Assembly (NCBI RefSeq): GCF_049532965.1
Contig: NZ_CP186694.1
Span: 2,914,001 to 2,978,000, forward strand
Origin: Roseateles sp049532965
GTDB taxonomy: Bacteria; Pseudomonadota; Gammaproteobacteria; Burkholderiales; Burkholderiaceae_C
Length of the DNA: 64,000 nucleotides
Direction: 5' to 3'
In this document: in pieces, positions 8,767 to 17,987 of the stretch
How the letters are laid out: every line of letters begins with the position of its first letter
Position numbering within the stretch: the first letter of the stretch is position 1
The notes under the pieces: model-generated
Told to the model about the DNA's origin: nothing
Seen by the model: only the letters and a program-made list of their open reading frames with translations
Databases searched by the model: none
Translations under genes and position numbers: made by a program

Positions 8767-10518
8767 ATGTCCCTCACACGCCTGATCGCGGGCCACATCC
8801 GTGGCCACTGGCGGCCCTATGCGGCCAGCGCGCTGATGCTCAGCACCATCGCCGTCCTGACGGTCTGGATCCCGCGCCAGGTCGGCCATGTGGTCGATGC
8901 GCTGGTGGCACACCGGCTCACGGGCTGGGACCTGATCGGGCAACTGGCGCTGCTGGTACTGGCCGGCCTTGCCATCTACCTGCTGCGCGTGGGCTGGCGG
9001 CTCGCGCTGTTCCGCACCGCCTATGAGCTGGGCCGGCAGCTGCGGACGCGGCTCTATGCGCAGTTGACCCGCCAGGGGCCGGCGTTCTTCCATGCCCAGC
9101 GCACCGGCGACCTGATGGCGCTGGCGACCAACGATGTCGACGCGATCGAGATGGCCGCCGGCGAGGCGCTCCTCGCCGCCTTCGACGGCACGCTGACGCT
9201 GATCCTGGTGCTCGGGATGATGACGATCGGCGTCGACTGGCGGCTCGGGCTCGCGGCGCTCGTACCCTTCCCCTTCATGGCGTACGCGTTCTGGCGCATC
9301 TCGACGCAGGTCCACGTCGCGTGGTCGGATTCGTTGACCCGCTTCTCCGCGCTCAACCAGCAGGTCCAGGACAGCCTTGCCGGCGTGCGTACCGTGCGGG
9401 CGCTGGGCCTCGTGAACCGCAGCCGCGCGCAGTTCAGCGAGCTGGCGCGCGACGCCGGGGCTGCCGCTTATCAGGCGCAGCGCTGGGAAGCGATGTTCGA
9501 GCCCGCCGTCGGCCTGTCGCTGAGCGCGGCCACGGTGATCGCGCTGGGCGTGGGTGCGTGGCTCGTCGGCACGGACGTCATCAGCATCGGCCAGCTGACC
9601 GCGTTCACGATGTACCTGGGTCAACTGATCTGGCCGATGTTCGCGGCGGGCTGGGTGCTGTCGCTGCTGGAACGGGGCCGGGCCGCATGGTCGCGGTTGC
9701 AGCCGGTGCTGGACGCGCCGGCCGGGCTGGTCGATACGGGCACGCGAGACCTGCCCGCCCATGCCGACATCGTGTGGGACCGCGTCAGCTTCCGCTATCC
9801 CGGGATGGCGCAGCCGGCGCTGGAGGACATCGTGCTGGCGCTTGCGCCGGGGCGGACGCTGGGCATCGTCGGCGCGACGGGGTCGGGCAAGTCGACACTG
9901 CTGCGGTTGCTGCTGCGCCAGTACGAGCCGGATAGCGGCCAGGTGCGGCTGGGCGGCTTGCCGGCGACGGAGATCCGCCTGGATGCGCTGCGTCGCGCGC
10001 TGGCCTGGGTGCCGCAGGAGCCGTTCCTGTTCTCGGCCTCGGTCGCGGACAACATCGCGCTCGCCCGTCCCGACGCGAGTCGCGAGCAGATCATGGCCGT
10101 GGCCGAATTGGCGGCCGTGCATGACGACATCGCCCGGCTGCCGCAGGGCTACGACACGCTGGTCGGTGAGCGGGGCGTCACGCTCTCCGGCGGGCAACGC
10201 CAGCGCGTCGCGATCGCGCGGGCGTTGCTGGCGGAGGCGCCGATCCTGCTGCTGGACGACGCGCTGTCCGCGGTCGACAGCGGCACGGAGACACAGATCC
10301 TCGATCACTGGAGGGAGCTGCGCGCGCGCCACCCCGAGCGCGCGCTGGCGGTCGTCAGCCACCGCCTGTCGGCGGTGATGGAAGCGGACGAGATCGTCGT
10401 CCTGAAGCAGGGCCGTATCGTCGAGCGCGGCCGTCATGACGCGCTCATCGCGCTGGGCGGCTGGTATGCCAGCCAGTGGCGCTATCAACAACTGGAGGCC
10501 AGCCTTGACGCCGCCTGA
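8767..10518 (+). CDS. ABC exporter half-transporter, first subunit (MdlA-like)
   Basis: This 583-residue protein has six transmembrane helices (about residues 15-310) fused to an ATPase domain. Walker A is GATGSGKST, the signature is a consensus LSGGQ, and the Walker B region reads LLLDDALSAVD. The residue after the Walker B Asp is Asp, where a catalytic Glu is expected. That substitution is typical of one partner in heterodimeric exporters of the TM287/288 and MdlAB type. The next gene supplies the partner with a 14-nt overlap. Substrate unknown; drugs or lipids are usual. The ATG at 8767 starts cleanly before the first helix. Confidence 0.9.
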   Translation: MSLTRLIAGHIRGHWRPYAASALMLSTIAVLTVWIPRQVGHVVDALVAHRLTGWDLIGQLALLVLAGLAIYLLRVGWRLALFRTAYELGRQLRTRLYAQLTRQGPAFFHAQRTGDLMALATNDVDAIEMAAGEALLAAFDGTLTLILVLGMMTIGVDWRLGLAALVPFPFMAYAFWRISTQVHVAWSDSLTRFSALNQQVQDSLAGVRTVRALGLVNRSRAQFSELARDAGAAAYQAQRWEAMFEPAVGLSLSAATVIALGVGAWLVGTDVISIGQLTAFTMYLGQLIWPMFAAGWVLSLLERGRAAWSRLQPVLDAPAGLVDTGTRDLPAHADIVWDRVSFRYPGMAQPALEDIVLALAPGRTLGIVGATGSGKSTLLRLLLRQYEPDSGQVRLGGLPATEIRLDALRRALAWVPQEPFLFSASVADNIALARPDASREQIMAVAELAAVHDDIARLPQGYDTLVGERGVTLSGGQRQRVAIARALLAEAPILLLDDALSAVDSGTETQILDHWRELRARHPERALAVVSHRLSAVMEADEIVVLKQGRIVERGRHDALIALGGWYASQWRYQQLEASLDAA

Positions 10519-12286
10519 CACCGCGTCCGGCGCGGACCGCAAGACCAACGAGCATTCCCCGCGCGAGGCGCTCGCGCTGCTGGCCCAGGCCGCCGCGCCG
10601 GAGCGGCGCGGCTTGGTCAAGGGGCTGGGATGGCTGGTGGTCGCCGCGGCGCTGGAGGCGATCGGGCCGATCCTCGGCAAGCACTTCATCGATGCCCACG
10701 TGCTGCCGCGCGATTTCTCGCTCGGTCCGATGGCGCTGTTGCTGGCGGCGATGCTGCTGGCGGGCTGGGCGGCCAGCCTGCTGCGCTATGCCCAGTTGCG
10801 CCGCATGGCGTCGGTCGCGCAGCGGTCGGTGCTGCGCTTGCGCGAGCAGGTGTATGCGCATGTGCTGGCGCAGCCGATGGCCTTCTTCGATCGCAGCATC
10901 ACTGGCCAGTTGCTGAGCCGGATCACCAATGACACGGACGCGGTCAACAACCTGTACCGGCAAGTTCTGTTCGTGATGCTGGACTCGACGATCGTCGTAG
11001 CGGGCGCGCTCGTCGCGATGGCGTGGCTGGACTGGCGGCTGATGCTGATCGTGCTGGCACTGGTGCCGGCGAGCTCAGGAATCATCTGGCTGTATCAGCG
11101 CGCCAGCAGCGGCCCGGTGCAACGCGCGCGGGCGCTGAGGGCCGACCTCAATGCGCAGATGGCGGAGAGCATGGCCGGCATGGCGATGCTGCAGTCGGCC
11201 GGTGCGGCGCAGCGCTTCGCGGCGCGCTATGAAACGGTCAACCAGGCGCAGTTGCAAGCCCGGGTGCAGGAGCTGCGCGCCAACGCCTGGCTGCTCCGGC
11301 CGGCGCTGGACCTGCTCAACGTGCTGCTGATCGTGACGGTGATCTACGGATTCGGGCTGCGCGAGTTGTCGGGCGTGGAGGTGGGGCTGCTGTACGCGTT
11401 CCTTGCGTACATCGCGCGCGTCGTCGAGCCGCTGATCCAGATCACGATGCAGTTCAGCCAATTGCAGCAGGCGCTGGTGGCGGCCTCGCGGGTGCGGGCG
11501 TTGCTGCGTGAGCCGTCCGAGCCGCGTTCGTACCGGCCGGAGCTCATCGTCGGCGCGGGGGCGATCCGCTTCGAGCACCTGCAGTTCGCCTACAAGCCGG
11601 AGCAGCCGGTGCTGCGCGATCTGGATCTGGACATTCCAGCGGGGAGTTTCGTCGGCATCGCGGGGCACACGGGGTCGGGCAAGTCGACGCTGCTGGCGTT
11701 GCTGCTGCGCTTCTACCAACCGCAGCGGGGCCGCATTCTGGTGGATGGACAACCGCTGGAGCAGTTGCCCGACGAGACCTTCCATGACGCGCTCGGGCTG
11801 GTACCCCAGGAGCCGTACCTGATCGCCGGCACGGTGAGGGACAACATCCGGATGGGTCGCGCGATCACGGACCAGAAGATCGAGCAGGCGGCGCGCGCGG
11901 CGCGGGCGCATGACTTCCTGTCGGCGCTGCCGCAGGGATACGACAGCCGGCTCGGCGATGGCGGGCTGGCGGTGTCGACGGGGCAGAAGCAGCTGATCGC
12001 ACTGGCGCGGGCGCTGGCGGGGGATCCGCGGATCCTGCTGCTGGACGAGGCGACGGCCAACATCGACAGCGCGACGGAAGCACAGGTCGGCGAGGCGCTG
12101 CGCGCGCTGCGAGGGGTGGTGACGGTGATCGCGATCGCGCACCGGCTGTCGACGATCCGCGAGGCGGACCAGATCGTGGTGCTCAACCACGGTCATCTGG
12201 ACGAGCGCGGCACGCACGATGAACTGATGGCGATCGAGGGTGGGATCTACCAGCGGCTGGTGCAGTTGCAGGCATTGGAGGAGTGA
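10505..12286 (+). CDS. ABC exporter half-transporter, second subunit (MdlB-like)
   Basis: This 593-residue protein has six transmembrane helices and an ATPase domain. Walker A is GHTGSGKST and Walker B is a canonical LLLDEAT, but the signature is degenerate (VSTGQ instead of LSGGQ). This complements the degenerate Walker B of the upstream subunit, so the pair should have one catalytic and one non-catalytic ATP site. The start is placed at TTG 10505, because ggagg lies 6 nt upstream and the overlap with the previous stop suggests coupling. An in-frame ATG at 10436 lies deeper inside the first gene. Confidence 0.88.
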   Translation: MTPPDTASGADRKTNEHSPREALALLAQAAAPERRGLVKGLGWLVVAAALEAIGPILGKHFIDAHVLPRDFSLGPMALLLAAMLLAGWAASLLRYAQLRRMASVAQRSVLRLREQVYAHVLAQPMAFFDRSITGQLLSRITNDTDAVNNLYRQVLFVMLDSTIVVAGALVAMAWLDWRLMLIVLALVPASSGIIWLYQRASSGPVQRARALRADLNAQMAESMAGMAMLQSAGAAQRFAARYETVNQAQLQARVQELRANAWLLRPALDLLNVLLIVTVIYGFGLRELSGVEVGLLYAFLAYIARVVEPLIQITMQFSQLQQALVAASRVRALLREPSEPRSYRPELIVGAGAIRFEHLQFAYKPEQPVLRDLDLDIPAGSFVGIAGHTGSGKSTLLALLLRFYQPQRGRILVDGQPLEQLPDETFHDALGLVPQEPYLIAGTVRDNIRMGRAITDQKIEQAARAARAHDFLSALPQGYDSRLGDGGLAVSTGQKQLIALARALAGDPRILLLDEATANIDSATEAQVGEALRALRGVVTVIAIAHRLSTIREADQIVVLNHGHLDERGTHDELMAIEGGIYQRLVQLQALEE

Positions 12287-12377
12287 GGCGGTGGGGTGGG
12301 TGGTCCGCGGCATGCCGGGCCGAGGCCGGCGTCGGAGATTCTGAGCAGCAAGCGGCCTTCCTGACGCCGTCGGCAGT

Positions 12378-14601
12378 GATTCATCCCCGCTCACGCGGGG
12401 CAGCCACAAGGATCTTCGACAGCCACTGGCGCGACTTGGGTCCATCCCCGCTCATGCGGGGCAACCAGGCGCACGCCCACCGGCATTACCTTGGCCTGCG
12501 GTCTATCCCCGCTCACGCGGGGCAACCGGTGTCAGGCCATCAGGACACCTCGGGTAGTAGGGTCCATCCCCGCTCACGCGGGGCAAACCTCGTGGCCCGG
12601 CGTCAGCGTGATGCTCGTCGGGGGTCCATCCCCACTCACGCGGGGCAACCGTCGCCGACGCCTATCCCGTGACCTTGCGACTGGGTCCATCCCCGCTCAC
12701 GCGGGGCAACCGGATGAAGCAGCTCGTAGCGCTTCTGTTTGATGGGTCCATCCCCGCTCACGCGGGGCAACCCCCTCTTCCTCTTCAACTATCAATACCG
12801 AGGACGGTCCATCCCCGCTCACGCGGGGCAACCGAAGCCGCAGGCTCCCCGTGCCGCGCTGGCGCGGTCCATCCCCGCTCACGCGGGGCAACCATGCTCG
12901 GGCAACTGAGGGGCGCTCGCCCTGCGGGTCCATCCCCGCTCACGCGGGGCAACCTCGATACTGGAGCCCTTATGGCGCGTAGCAAGGGGCCCATCCCCGC
13001 CCACGCGGGGCAACCATGTCGCCGAAGCGGATCGGGTCCGGCGCGCGGGGTCCATCCCCGCTCACGCGGGGCAACCGCATCGATCGTCGCGATCGCGTCG
13101 CGCGTCTGCGGTCCATCCCCGCTCATGCGGGGCAACCTGCTGGCGCATGTTGAAGTAAACATCGGTCAGGGGTCCATCCCCGCGCACGCGGGGCAACCAT
13201 CGTGTCGCCGCACCTGCACTACGCCTCGACGGGTCCATCCCCGCTCACGCGGGGCAACCCTGGAGTACATCGCAGCACGTGCAGGGCGTGAGGGTCCATC
13301 CCCGCTCACGCGGGGCAACCCACCGGACGTCGTCGTCCCAGGCCTCGCCGTGCGGTCCATCCCCGCTAACGCGGGGCAACCGTGTCCCGGTATCCTTGTG
13401 TCCCGCTTCGGTGGGGTCCATCCCCGCTCACGCGGGGCAACCCTTTTCAAACTCCGCGAGGGCGACCCCGCCATGGGTCCATCCCCGCTCACGCGGGGCA
13501 ACCTGTACTGCCGGTGACTTCCCCCTCCATGTGCACGGTCCATCCCCGCTCACGCGGGGCAACCTGGCCCAGGGCATTGCGACGGATCGCGCACATGGGT
13601 CCATCCCCGCTCACGCGGGGCAACCGGACTCCCAGTCCGTGTGGGCGTCCCCCAGTGGGGTCCATCCCCGCTCACGCGGGGCCACCTGGCCGGCCATGCC
13701 GTTGCCATCAATCCACAGGGGTCCATCCCCGCTCACGCGGGGCAACCGGGAAATTCATCGCAATGATGGCTTCGCCGAAGGGTCCATCCCCGCTCACGCG
13801 GGGCAACCGAGCGGATCGTCGCCTGGTGCTCCTACATGCCGGGTCCATCCCCGCTCACGCGGGGCAACCACCTGCCGCGCTTTGTCGTAGTCACCTGCGG
13901 CGGGTCCATCCCCGCTCACGCGGGGCAACCTTCTGATGACTTCTTCGACGCCTTGGCGGCTAGGGTCCATCCCCGCTCACGCGGGGCAACCGCGGGCGCT
14001 GTGCCGGGGGGTGCCATCGGGCCGGGTCCATCCCCGCTCACGCGGGGCAACCGCTTGTTCAAGTGCCAGGGCCGCAGTCCATTCGGGTCCATCCCCGCTC
14101 ACGCGGGGCAACCGCGTTCTTCGGATGACCCGCCGGCGCCGGCTTGGGTCCATCCCCGCTCACGCGGGGCAACCAAATAAAGGGCCGTCCGGTCGCCCCG
14201 GCCGATGGGTCCATCCCCGCTCACGCGGGGCAACCGTGCCGGGCTTGAGCAACCTGCCCAACGGGGAGGGTCCATCCCCGCTCACGCGGGGCAACCGTTT
14301 CGGCGCCGGTTTCTGTCGCGCGATCCTGGGGTCCATCCCCGCTCACGCGGGGCAACCGCAGACGATCGCTTCTTTGCGTCCGTCACCAAGGGTCCATCCC
14401 CGCTCACGCGGGGCAACCGTACCGCGAGCTGGAGAAGGAGCTGTTCGCGCGGGTCCATCCCCGCTCACGCGGGGCAACCCTGGCCTGGCTGGTCCGGGGT
14501 GCCCGGCTCTGGGGTCCATCCCCGCTCACGCGGGGCAACCCCGTCGGCCGCCCGGGCAAGGGCTTCTTTTAGGGGTCCATCCCCGCTCACGCGGGGCAAC
14601 C
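12378..14601 (-). CRISPR. Type I-E CRISPR array, 37 repeats and 36 spacers
   Basis: A 28-bp repeat recurs every 61 bp. On the transcribed (minus) strand it begins GGTTGCCCCGCG, ends GCGGGGATGGACC, and contains the I-E stem CCCCGCG/CGCGGGG-like hairpin. I count 37 copies, from 12378 to 14601. Spacers are 33 nt (one is 32 nt, between copies 8 and 9). Copy 4 carries a one-base insertion. The 15 copies nearest cas2 are identical. Variants cluster at the far end, and copy 1 (12378-12405) has three differences, marking it as the terminal repeat. Polarity therefore matches transcription from the cas2 side. Confidence 0.98.
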
Positions 14602-14656
14602 TCTCTCGCGTAACTCCAAGTCGCGAAAGAGAAAAGCCTGAAATCCGCTCGAAATT
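14602..14656 (-). promoter_or_regulatory. Short CRISPR leader between cas2 and the array
   Basis: Only 55 bp separate the cas2 stop from the first repeat. The part near cas2 is AT-rich (aaattttaaa on the plus strand at 14651-14660). Directly beside the repeat is an imperfect inverted repeat, tctctcgcg at 14602-14610 and cgcgaaagaga at 14622-14632. In I-E systems the leader carries the array promoter and the integration host factor site; neither is clearly visible here, so part of the promoter may lie within cas2. Assignment rests on position and array polarity. Confidence 0.6.
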
Positions 14657-14986
14657 TTAAAGAGCGATGTTCGGTGCCGCGGCTCGGCGCCGCACGAGCC
14701 ACATTCCATCTGCTTCGATCAATTCCCGAGAGGGCTCCCCCAAGTTGGCAATGCCGATGCCGCCCACAGCATTGAGGTCCCTCCACACCATCACCACGCT
14801 TCCTCGCGGTTCATGGCGATGCCACTCGCTCATCACGGACCAGATCCGCTCTCGCGCCCGCTGGTTCATACGCGGAGAGACGAAAACGTTGGTAGCCACC
14901 TCCAGCATCACGGACGAAAGAAAGCCGTGAAAGCGGTCGGCCACGTCACGGATCACGATCGTCACCAGCGCCATTGCCCACCTCAT
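14657..14986 (-). CDS. cas2: CRISPR-associated endoribonuclease-fold protein Cas2e
   Basis: This 109-residue Cas2e has the typical start (MALVTIVIRDV) and central block (MLEVATNVFVSPRMNQRAR, SVVMVWRDLNAVGG). With Cas1 it forms the spacer integration complex. The ATG at 14986 is used here; an ATG at 14974 gives a product closer to family length. Its start overlaps the end of the cas1 remnant. The gene looks intact even though its partner gene is broken. Confidence 0.93.
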   Translation of the reverse strand: MRWAMALVTIVIRDVADRFHGFLSSVMLEVATNVFVSPRMNQRARERIWSVMSEWHRHEPRGSVVMVWRDLNAVGGIGIANLGEPSRELIEADGMWLVRRRAAAPNIAL

Positions 14987-15273
14987 CCATGCGCAGTACC
15001 TGCTTGATGCGATCGATCATCCCGCCAATCACCTGCTGCTTACGAAACACCGTCGCCGCCTCTCGCCGAACCAGCCGATCAATGGTCTCGTCCACTTGCT
15101 CCGCACGCTTGGCCGCGCTGAACGCAATCTGCAACGTCACCGTGTCGCGGAACAGGTCCGCGATATCCAGAACGAAAGACTGACCAGAGTCCTCGTGAAT
15201 GAAACCCAGTGGAGGCATGGCGATCCGCATGCGGAATGCGCGCGGTCTCGAGTCCCAGCCGGCCCTTGAGCAC
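14946..15273 (-). pseudogene. cas1: cas1e with a large internal deletion and frameshift
   Basis: Cas1e is normally about 300 residues; only 328 bp remain. A GTG at 15273, 15 nt after the cas6e stop, opens a frame reading MLKGRLGLETARIPHADRH, the standard Cas1e N-terminus. Near 15213-15219 the sequence jumps, in another frame, to PLGFIHEDSGQSFVLDIADLF, which corresponds to about residue 205 of E. coli Cas1, and continues to the normal C-terminus (TAG/TGA region at 14946). About 185 codons are missing. The retained part has the His and two Asp metal ligands (equivalent to His208, Asp218, Asp221). The ligand equivalent to Glu141 and the whole N-terminal domain are gone. Confidence 0.9.
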
Positions 15274-15288
15274 GCTGCCGCCTCGCCT

Positions 15289-16053
15289 TCAGCAGGGCCG
15301 GCTTAGCAGCAGCATGCCGAACCCGAACGACCGGTGCCGCCCCACTCCGCGTGCCAACAAACGAGCGAAAGCCGTTGGGTCAAGCACACGCAGCCGCCCT
15401 CGCAGCAGCGCATCGGGCCCGTCGATCACATGCGCCTGCCGAGCCTCTCCTCGCGGCGCCTGGGAGCGCCGCACGATCGCCAGACGCTGGTACCCCGCGA
15501 GCCACACCTGTTCCAGATCGACTGCGCCTTGCCAGTCCTCGCGCGACGCCCCATTGCGTGCGGCCAGGTGGTCGTGCAACCACTGCGCATAGACCGCCTC
15601 GCGCTGCAACGGCTCGCTCTGCGCTTGCGATACCGCGTGCAGGAAGGCGTCCTGCTCTCCTTTGGCGCCCCGCACCGTCGGACGGACCCGAACCTCGAAC
15701 TCGAGCACTTGCCCGGCCAACCAACGTGTGGGAAATGCGCGTAGGCGGTACCCCTCATGCCCCGCGCAGGCCCCCAGGCCCAAAGTCTGCGCCGCCAAGG
15801 GATCCGCCAGCGCCACCTGGGCAGACATCTCCTCCGCATTCAGCGACGTGTACGCGAGCAGCCCTCGCTCCTCATCCAGATATCGAAACGGCTGCGGTGC
15901 GGCCTGCCCGAAAGCCGCGCGCAGAAGGCCATGCAAGGCGTTACCCAAGTCGGAGACCTGACGCTCGTGTCGCGCATGGTGCCGAGCCACCCACGCCGCC
16001 AACAATCGGGCGTCGGGCCGGGTATGCAGCAAATGCAGTTGTCCCTCGCTCAT
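15289..16053 (-). CDS. cas6e: CRISPR pre-crRNA endoribonuclease Cas6e (CasE)
   Basis: This 254-residue RAMP protein cuts the CRISPR transcript within the repeat and stays bound to the 3' hairpin of each crRNA in Cascade. The C-terminal block LRVLDPTAFARLLARGVGRHRSFGFGMLLL is the conserved glycine-rich region of the family. An N-terminal His lies in the HLLHTRPDARLL region. The start overlaps cas5e by 4 nt, so the two are coupled. No damage is visible; the length is close to typical. Confidence 0.94.
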   Translation of the reverse strand: MSEGQLHLLHTRPDARLLAAWVARHHARHERQVSDLGNALHGLLRAAFGQAAPQPFRYLDEERGLLAYTSLNAEEMSAQVALADPLAAQTLGLGACAGHEGYRLRAFPTRWLAGQVLEFEVRVRPTVRGAKGEQDAFLHAVSQAQSEPLQREAVYAQWLHDHLAARNGASREDWQGAVDLEQVWLAGYQRLAIVRRSQAPRGEARQAHVIDGPDALLRGRLRVLDPTAFARLLARGVGRHRSFGFGMLLLSRPC

Positions 16054-16775
16054 GCTGCGGCCCCCGTCGTGTCCAGCATCGCCTCACGCACGGAGCGCCA
16101 GCCACCATGCACGCCGCTGCGCCAGTTCCTCTCATCGCAAACGTCGGAGCGGTGGCCGAACGCACCGGAACCGCCTTCTCCGTCGGGCCATTGAGCGCGC
16201 CAGCCACTACCGTCATCGGCCCCCTGCTGGGCAACCACCGCCTGCAACGCGCCAAGCACATGGTCCGCCTCCACCCAGCCGGCCACGAGACGGCAAGCCG
16301 GCAGGCAGGGCTTGCGCCCGATGAATAGCGGCCGCGCTGGACGATCCAGTGCATGCGCCACCTCGTCCAGCGTGGGAAGCTCGTCAGCGGGTTGGAGCCG
16401 CAGTGCCACCCAGGCACGCAGGTCGGCGTGGTAATCCCGGTAGCGAAGGTGCGGGCCGGCATAGGTATTGGCGCTGCCATCGCGCTTCTCCGGCTCTCCG
16501 GACGTCGTCCATCCCATGTCACCAGCGCCGAGTTGCGCCGTCTGGAAATCCTGCAAACGACGCGAACCCGGCTCCAGGACCGCGCCCATCCGCAAGCGCC
16601 GTTGAAGCGCGTCATGTCGGTTGTCTTCGCTGCGATCCCAGCCCAACGCGTTGGCGATCAAGCCGGTGAGCATCGACAAGGCGGGGAAGTCGCGAATCAC
16701 ACCGCGGTTGTCGATGGCCTCCCCGCCGAACGCGATCAGCGGCGACGCCAGCCGCAGCACCAAATGGCGCGCCAC
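16050..16775 (-). CDS. cas5e: Cascade subunit Cas5e (CasD)
   Basis: This 241-residue protein begins with the Cas5 N-terminal pattern (LVLRLASPLIAFGG), followed by SMLTGLIANALGW and, later, RPLFIGRKPCLP. Cas5e caps the 5' handle of the crRNA and links Cas7 to Cse1. It begins 1 nt after the cas7e stop and overlaps cas6e by 4 nt. Length is normal. Confidence 0.94.
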   Translation of the reverse strand: MARHLVLRLASPLIAFGGEAIDNRGVIRDFPALSMLTGLIANALGWDRSEDNRHDALQRRLRMGAVLEPGSRRLQDFQTAQLGAGDMGWTTSGEPEKRDGSANTYAGPHLRYRDYHADLRAWVALRLQPADELPTLDEVAHALDRPARPLFIGRKPCLPACRLVAGWVEADHVLGALQAVVAQQGADDGSGWRAQWPDGEGGSGAFGHRSDVCDERNWRSGVHGGWRSVREAMLDTTGAAA

Positions 16776-16776
16776 G

Positions 16777-17961
16777 TCACACCTCCACGTGGGCCTGCAC
16801 GACGGCAGCCCGCGCCCATTCGGCCAAGCCCTTCAGCGGAAGCCGTGCAGCGCCCGGCACCGATACATCGTCCACGGCAAGATACCGCCGAGCCAGCGGC
16901 GCCCCATAGGCTTCATCCATCCTCCCAATCTCGTCGGCCATGCGCTGCACTGCCTGCTTTCGCAACGCTGGCTGCGTGACCGGCAGCGCGTTCTGGAATG
17001 CACCTGCAAGGCTGCGCGGCTGCCAGTCGCTCGCCTCGATCAGCATGAACTTGGCCCACTCGAAAGGTGCCGTTGAGCCGCGCTTGGCGCCAGGACTGAC
17101 GGTCGCCACCAGATGCAGCAGGCTTTGAACCACGCGGCCAGCCAGGTCGCGCTGCTCCGGGGTCGCCGCCGACCACTCGTGGATGCTCACCCCCTCCAGG
17201 TTGGCCACCAGTTGCGGGACATCGACCACCACATAGCCGTAATAGAGCCCACTGGCCAGTTCGGTATCGAAGATGCCAGCAGAGCCAGCCTCGCCCGCCT
17301 CCCGGAGCAGATCGTCGACGACCGTGAAGTAGTCGTTCTCGACCTGGGCCTCATGCACGGTGAAGGCATGCGCCACGTACACCGCCGCGTCCCTGCTCGC
17401 GAGAACGTCCGAAGTGACCATGCGGCCGAACAACGCGGACTCCAAACCGCTGCCCAGACGCATGGCCTCAATATTCTTCTTCTCGTCTTTGAGAAAGGTG
17501 GCAATGGCCGCCTTGAGCGCCTTCTCTTCGCCATGCTCCTCGGCGAGTGCGGCACAGCGCTTGACCAGATAGTCGATCTCGGCGTAGCCGAGCAGCACCG
17601 CCTGACCCGTCTCCAGCGCCTCCTTTCCCTTGAGGTCCTTGGCTTTGTCCACCAGGCCGGCGGCGCGCAAGCCTTCGACGGCCGCCTGGGCCAGGGGCTC
17701 GCCGACGCCAGCAGCCAGCAGACGATCCCGGATCAACCGCGGCGTCTCGCGCGACCGCACAGCCATCGGCACATCGAGCCGGCTCAGCGCAAACGCATCG
17801 TCCGCCACCCGCCAATGGCGCTTCAGGCATTGGGAGGAGATCCGTGTACGGATCGCATCGCCGTAAGGCAGCCGCTTGGCCAAGCCCGCGTCGTCGCGGT
17901 TGAGCAAGGCAGCCGGGTAGTTGTGCAACGTGTGAATCTGGATGAAGCGTGGCAAGGTCAT
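16777..17961 (-). CDS. cas7e: Cascade backbone subunit Cas7e (CasC)
   Basis: The 394-residue product starts with the Cas7e signature FIQIHTLHNYPAALLNRDDAG, followed by AKRLPYGDAIRTRISSQCLKRHWR. Six copies normally form the crRNA-binding backbone of Cascade. The C-terminal part includes SPGAKRGSTAPFEWAKFML. It lies 26 nt after cse2, the widest gap in the operon, and 1 nt before cas5e. Intact. Confidence 0.96.
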   Translation of the reverse strand: MTLPRFIQIHTLHNYPAALLNRDDAGLAKRLPYGDAIRTRISSQCLKRHWRVADDAFALSRLDVPMAVRSRETPRLIRDRLLAAGVGEPLAQAAVEGLRAAGLVDKAKDLKGKEALETGQAVLLGYAEIDYLVKRCAALAEEHGEEKALKAAIATFLKDEKKNIEAMRLGSGLESALFGRMVTSDVLASRDAAVYVAHAFTVHEAQVENDYFTVVDDLLREAGEAGSAGIFDTELASGLYYGYVVVDVPQLVANLEGVSIHEWSAATPEQRDLAGRVVQSLLHLVATVSPGAKRGSTAPFEWAKFMLIEASDWQPRSLAGAFQNALPVTQPALRKQAVQRMADEIGRMDEAYGAPLARRYLAVDDVSVPGAARLPLKGLAEWARAAVVQAHVEV

Positions 17962-17987
17962 GGGGTCTCCAACGAATGAAAGGGAGT

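Noticed and set aside
10436..10504. ATG start at 10436 for the second ABC subunit
   Set aside because: TTG 10505 has a well-placed ggagg and a short overlap; the extra residues from 10436 lie within the first subunit's coding end and look like shadow sequence.
12283..14660. Several long open frames across the CRISPR array (proteins full of GPSPLTRGN or RVHPRSRGAT repeats)
   Set aside because: They are the 61-bp repeats read as protein; the regular direct repeats with unique spacers identify a CRISPR array.
15079..15273. Separate 64-residue gene before cas2
   Set aside because: Its first 19 residues are the normal Cas1e N-terminus; the rest is out-of-frame reading of cas1, so it is part of the broken cas1, not a new gene.
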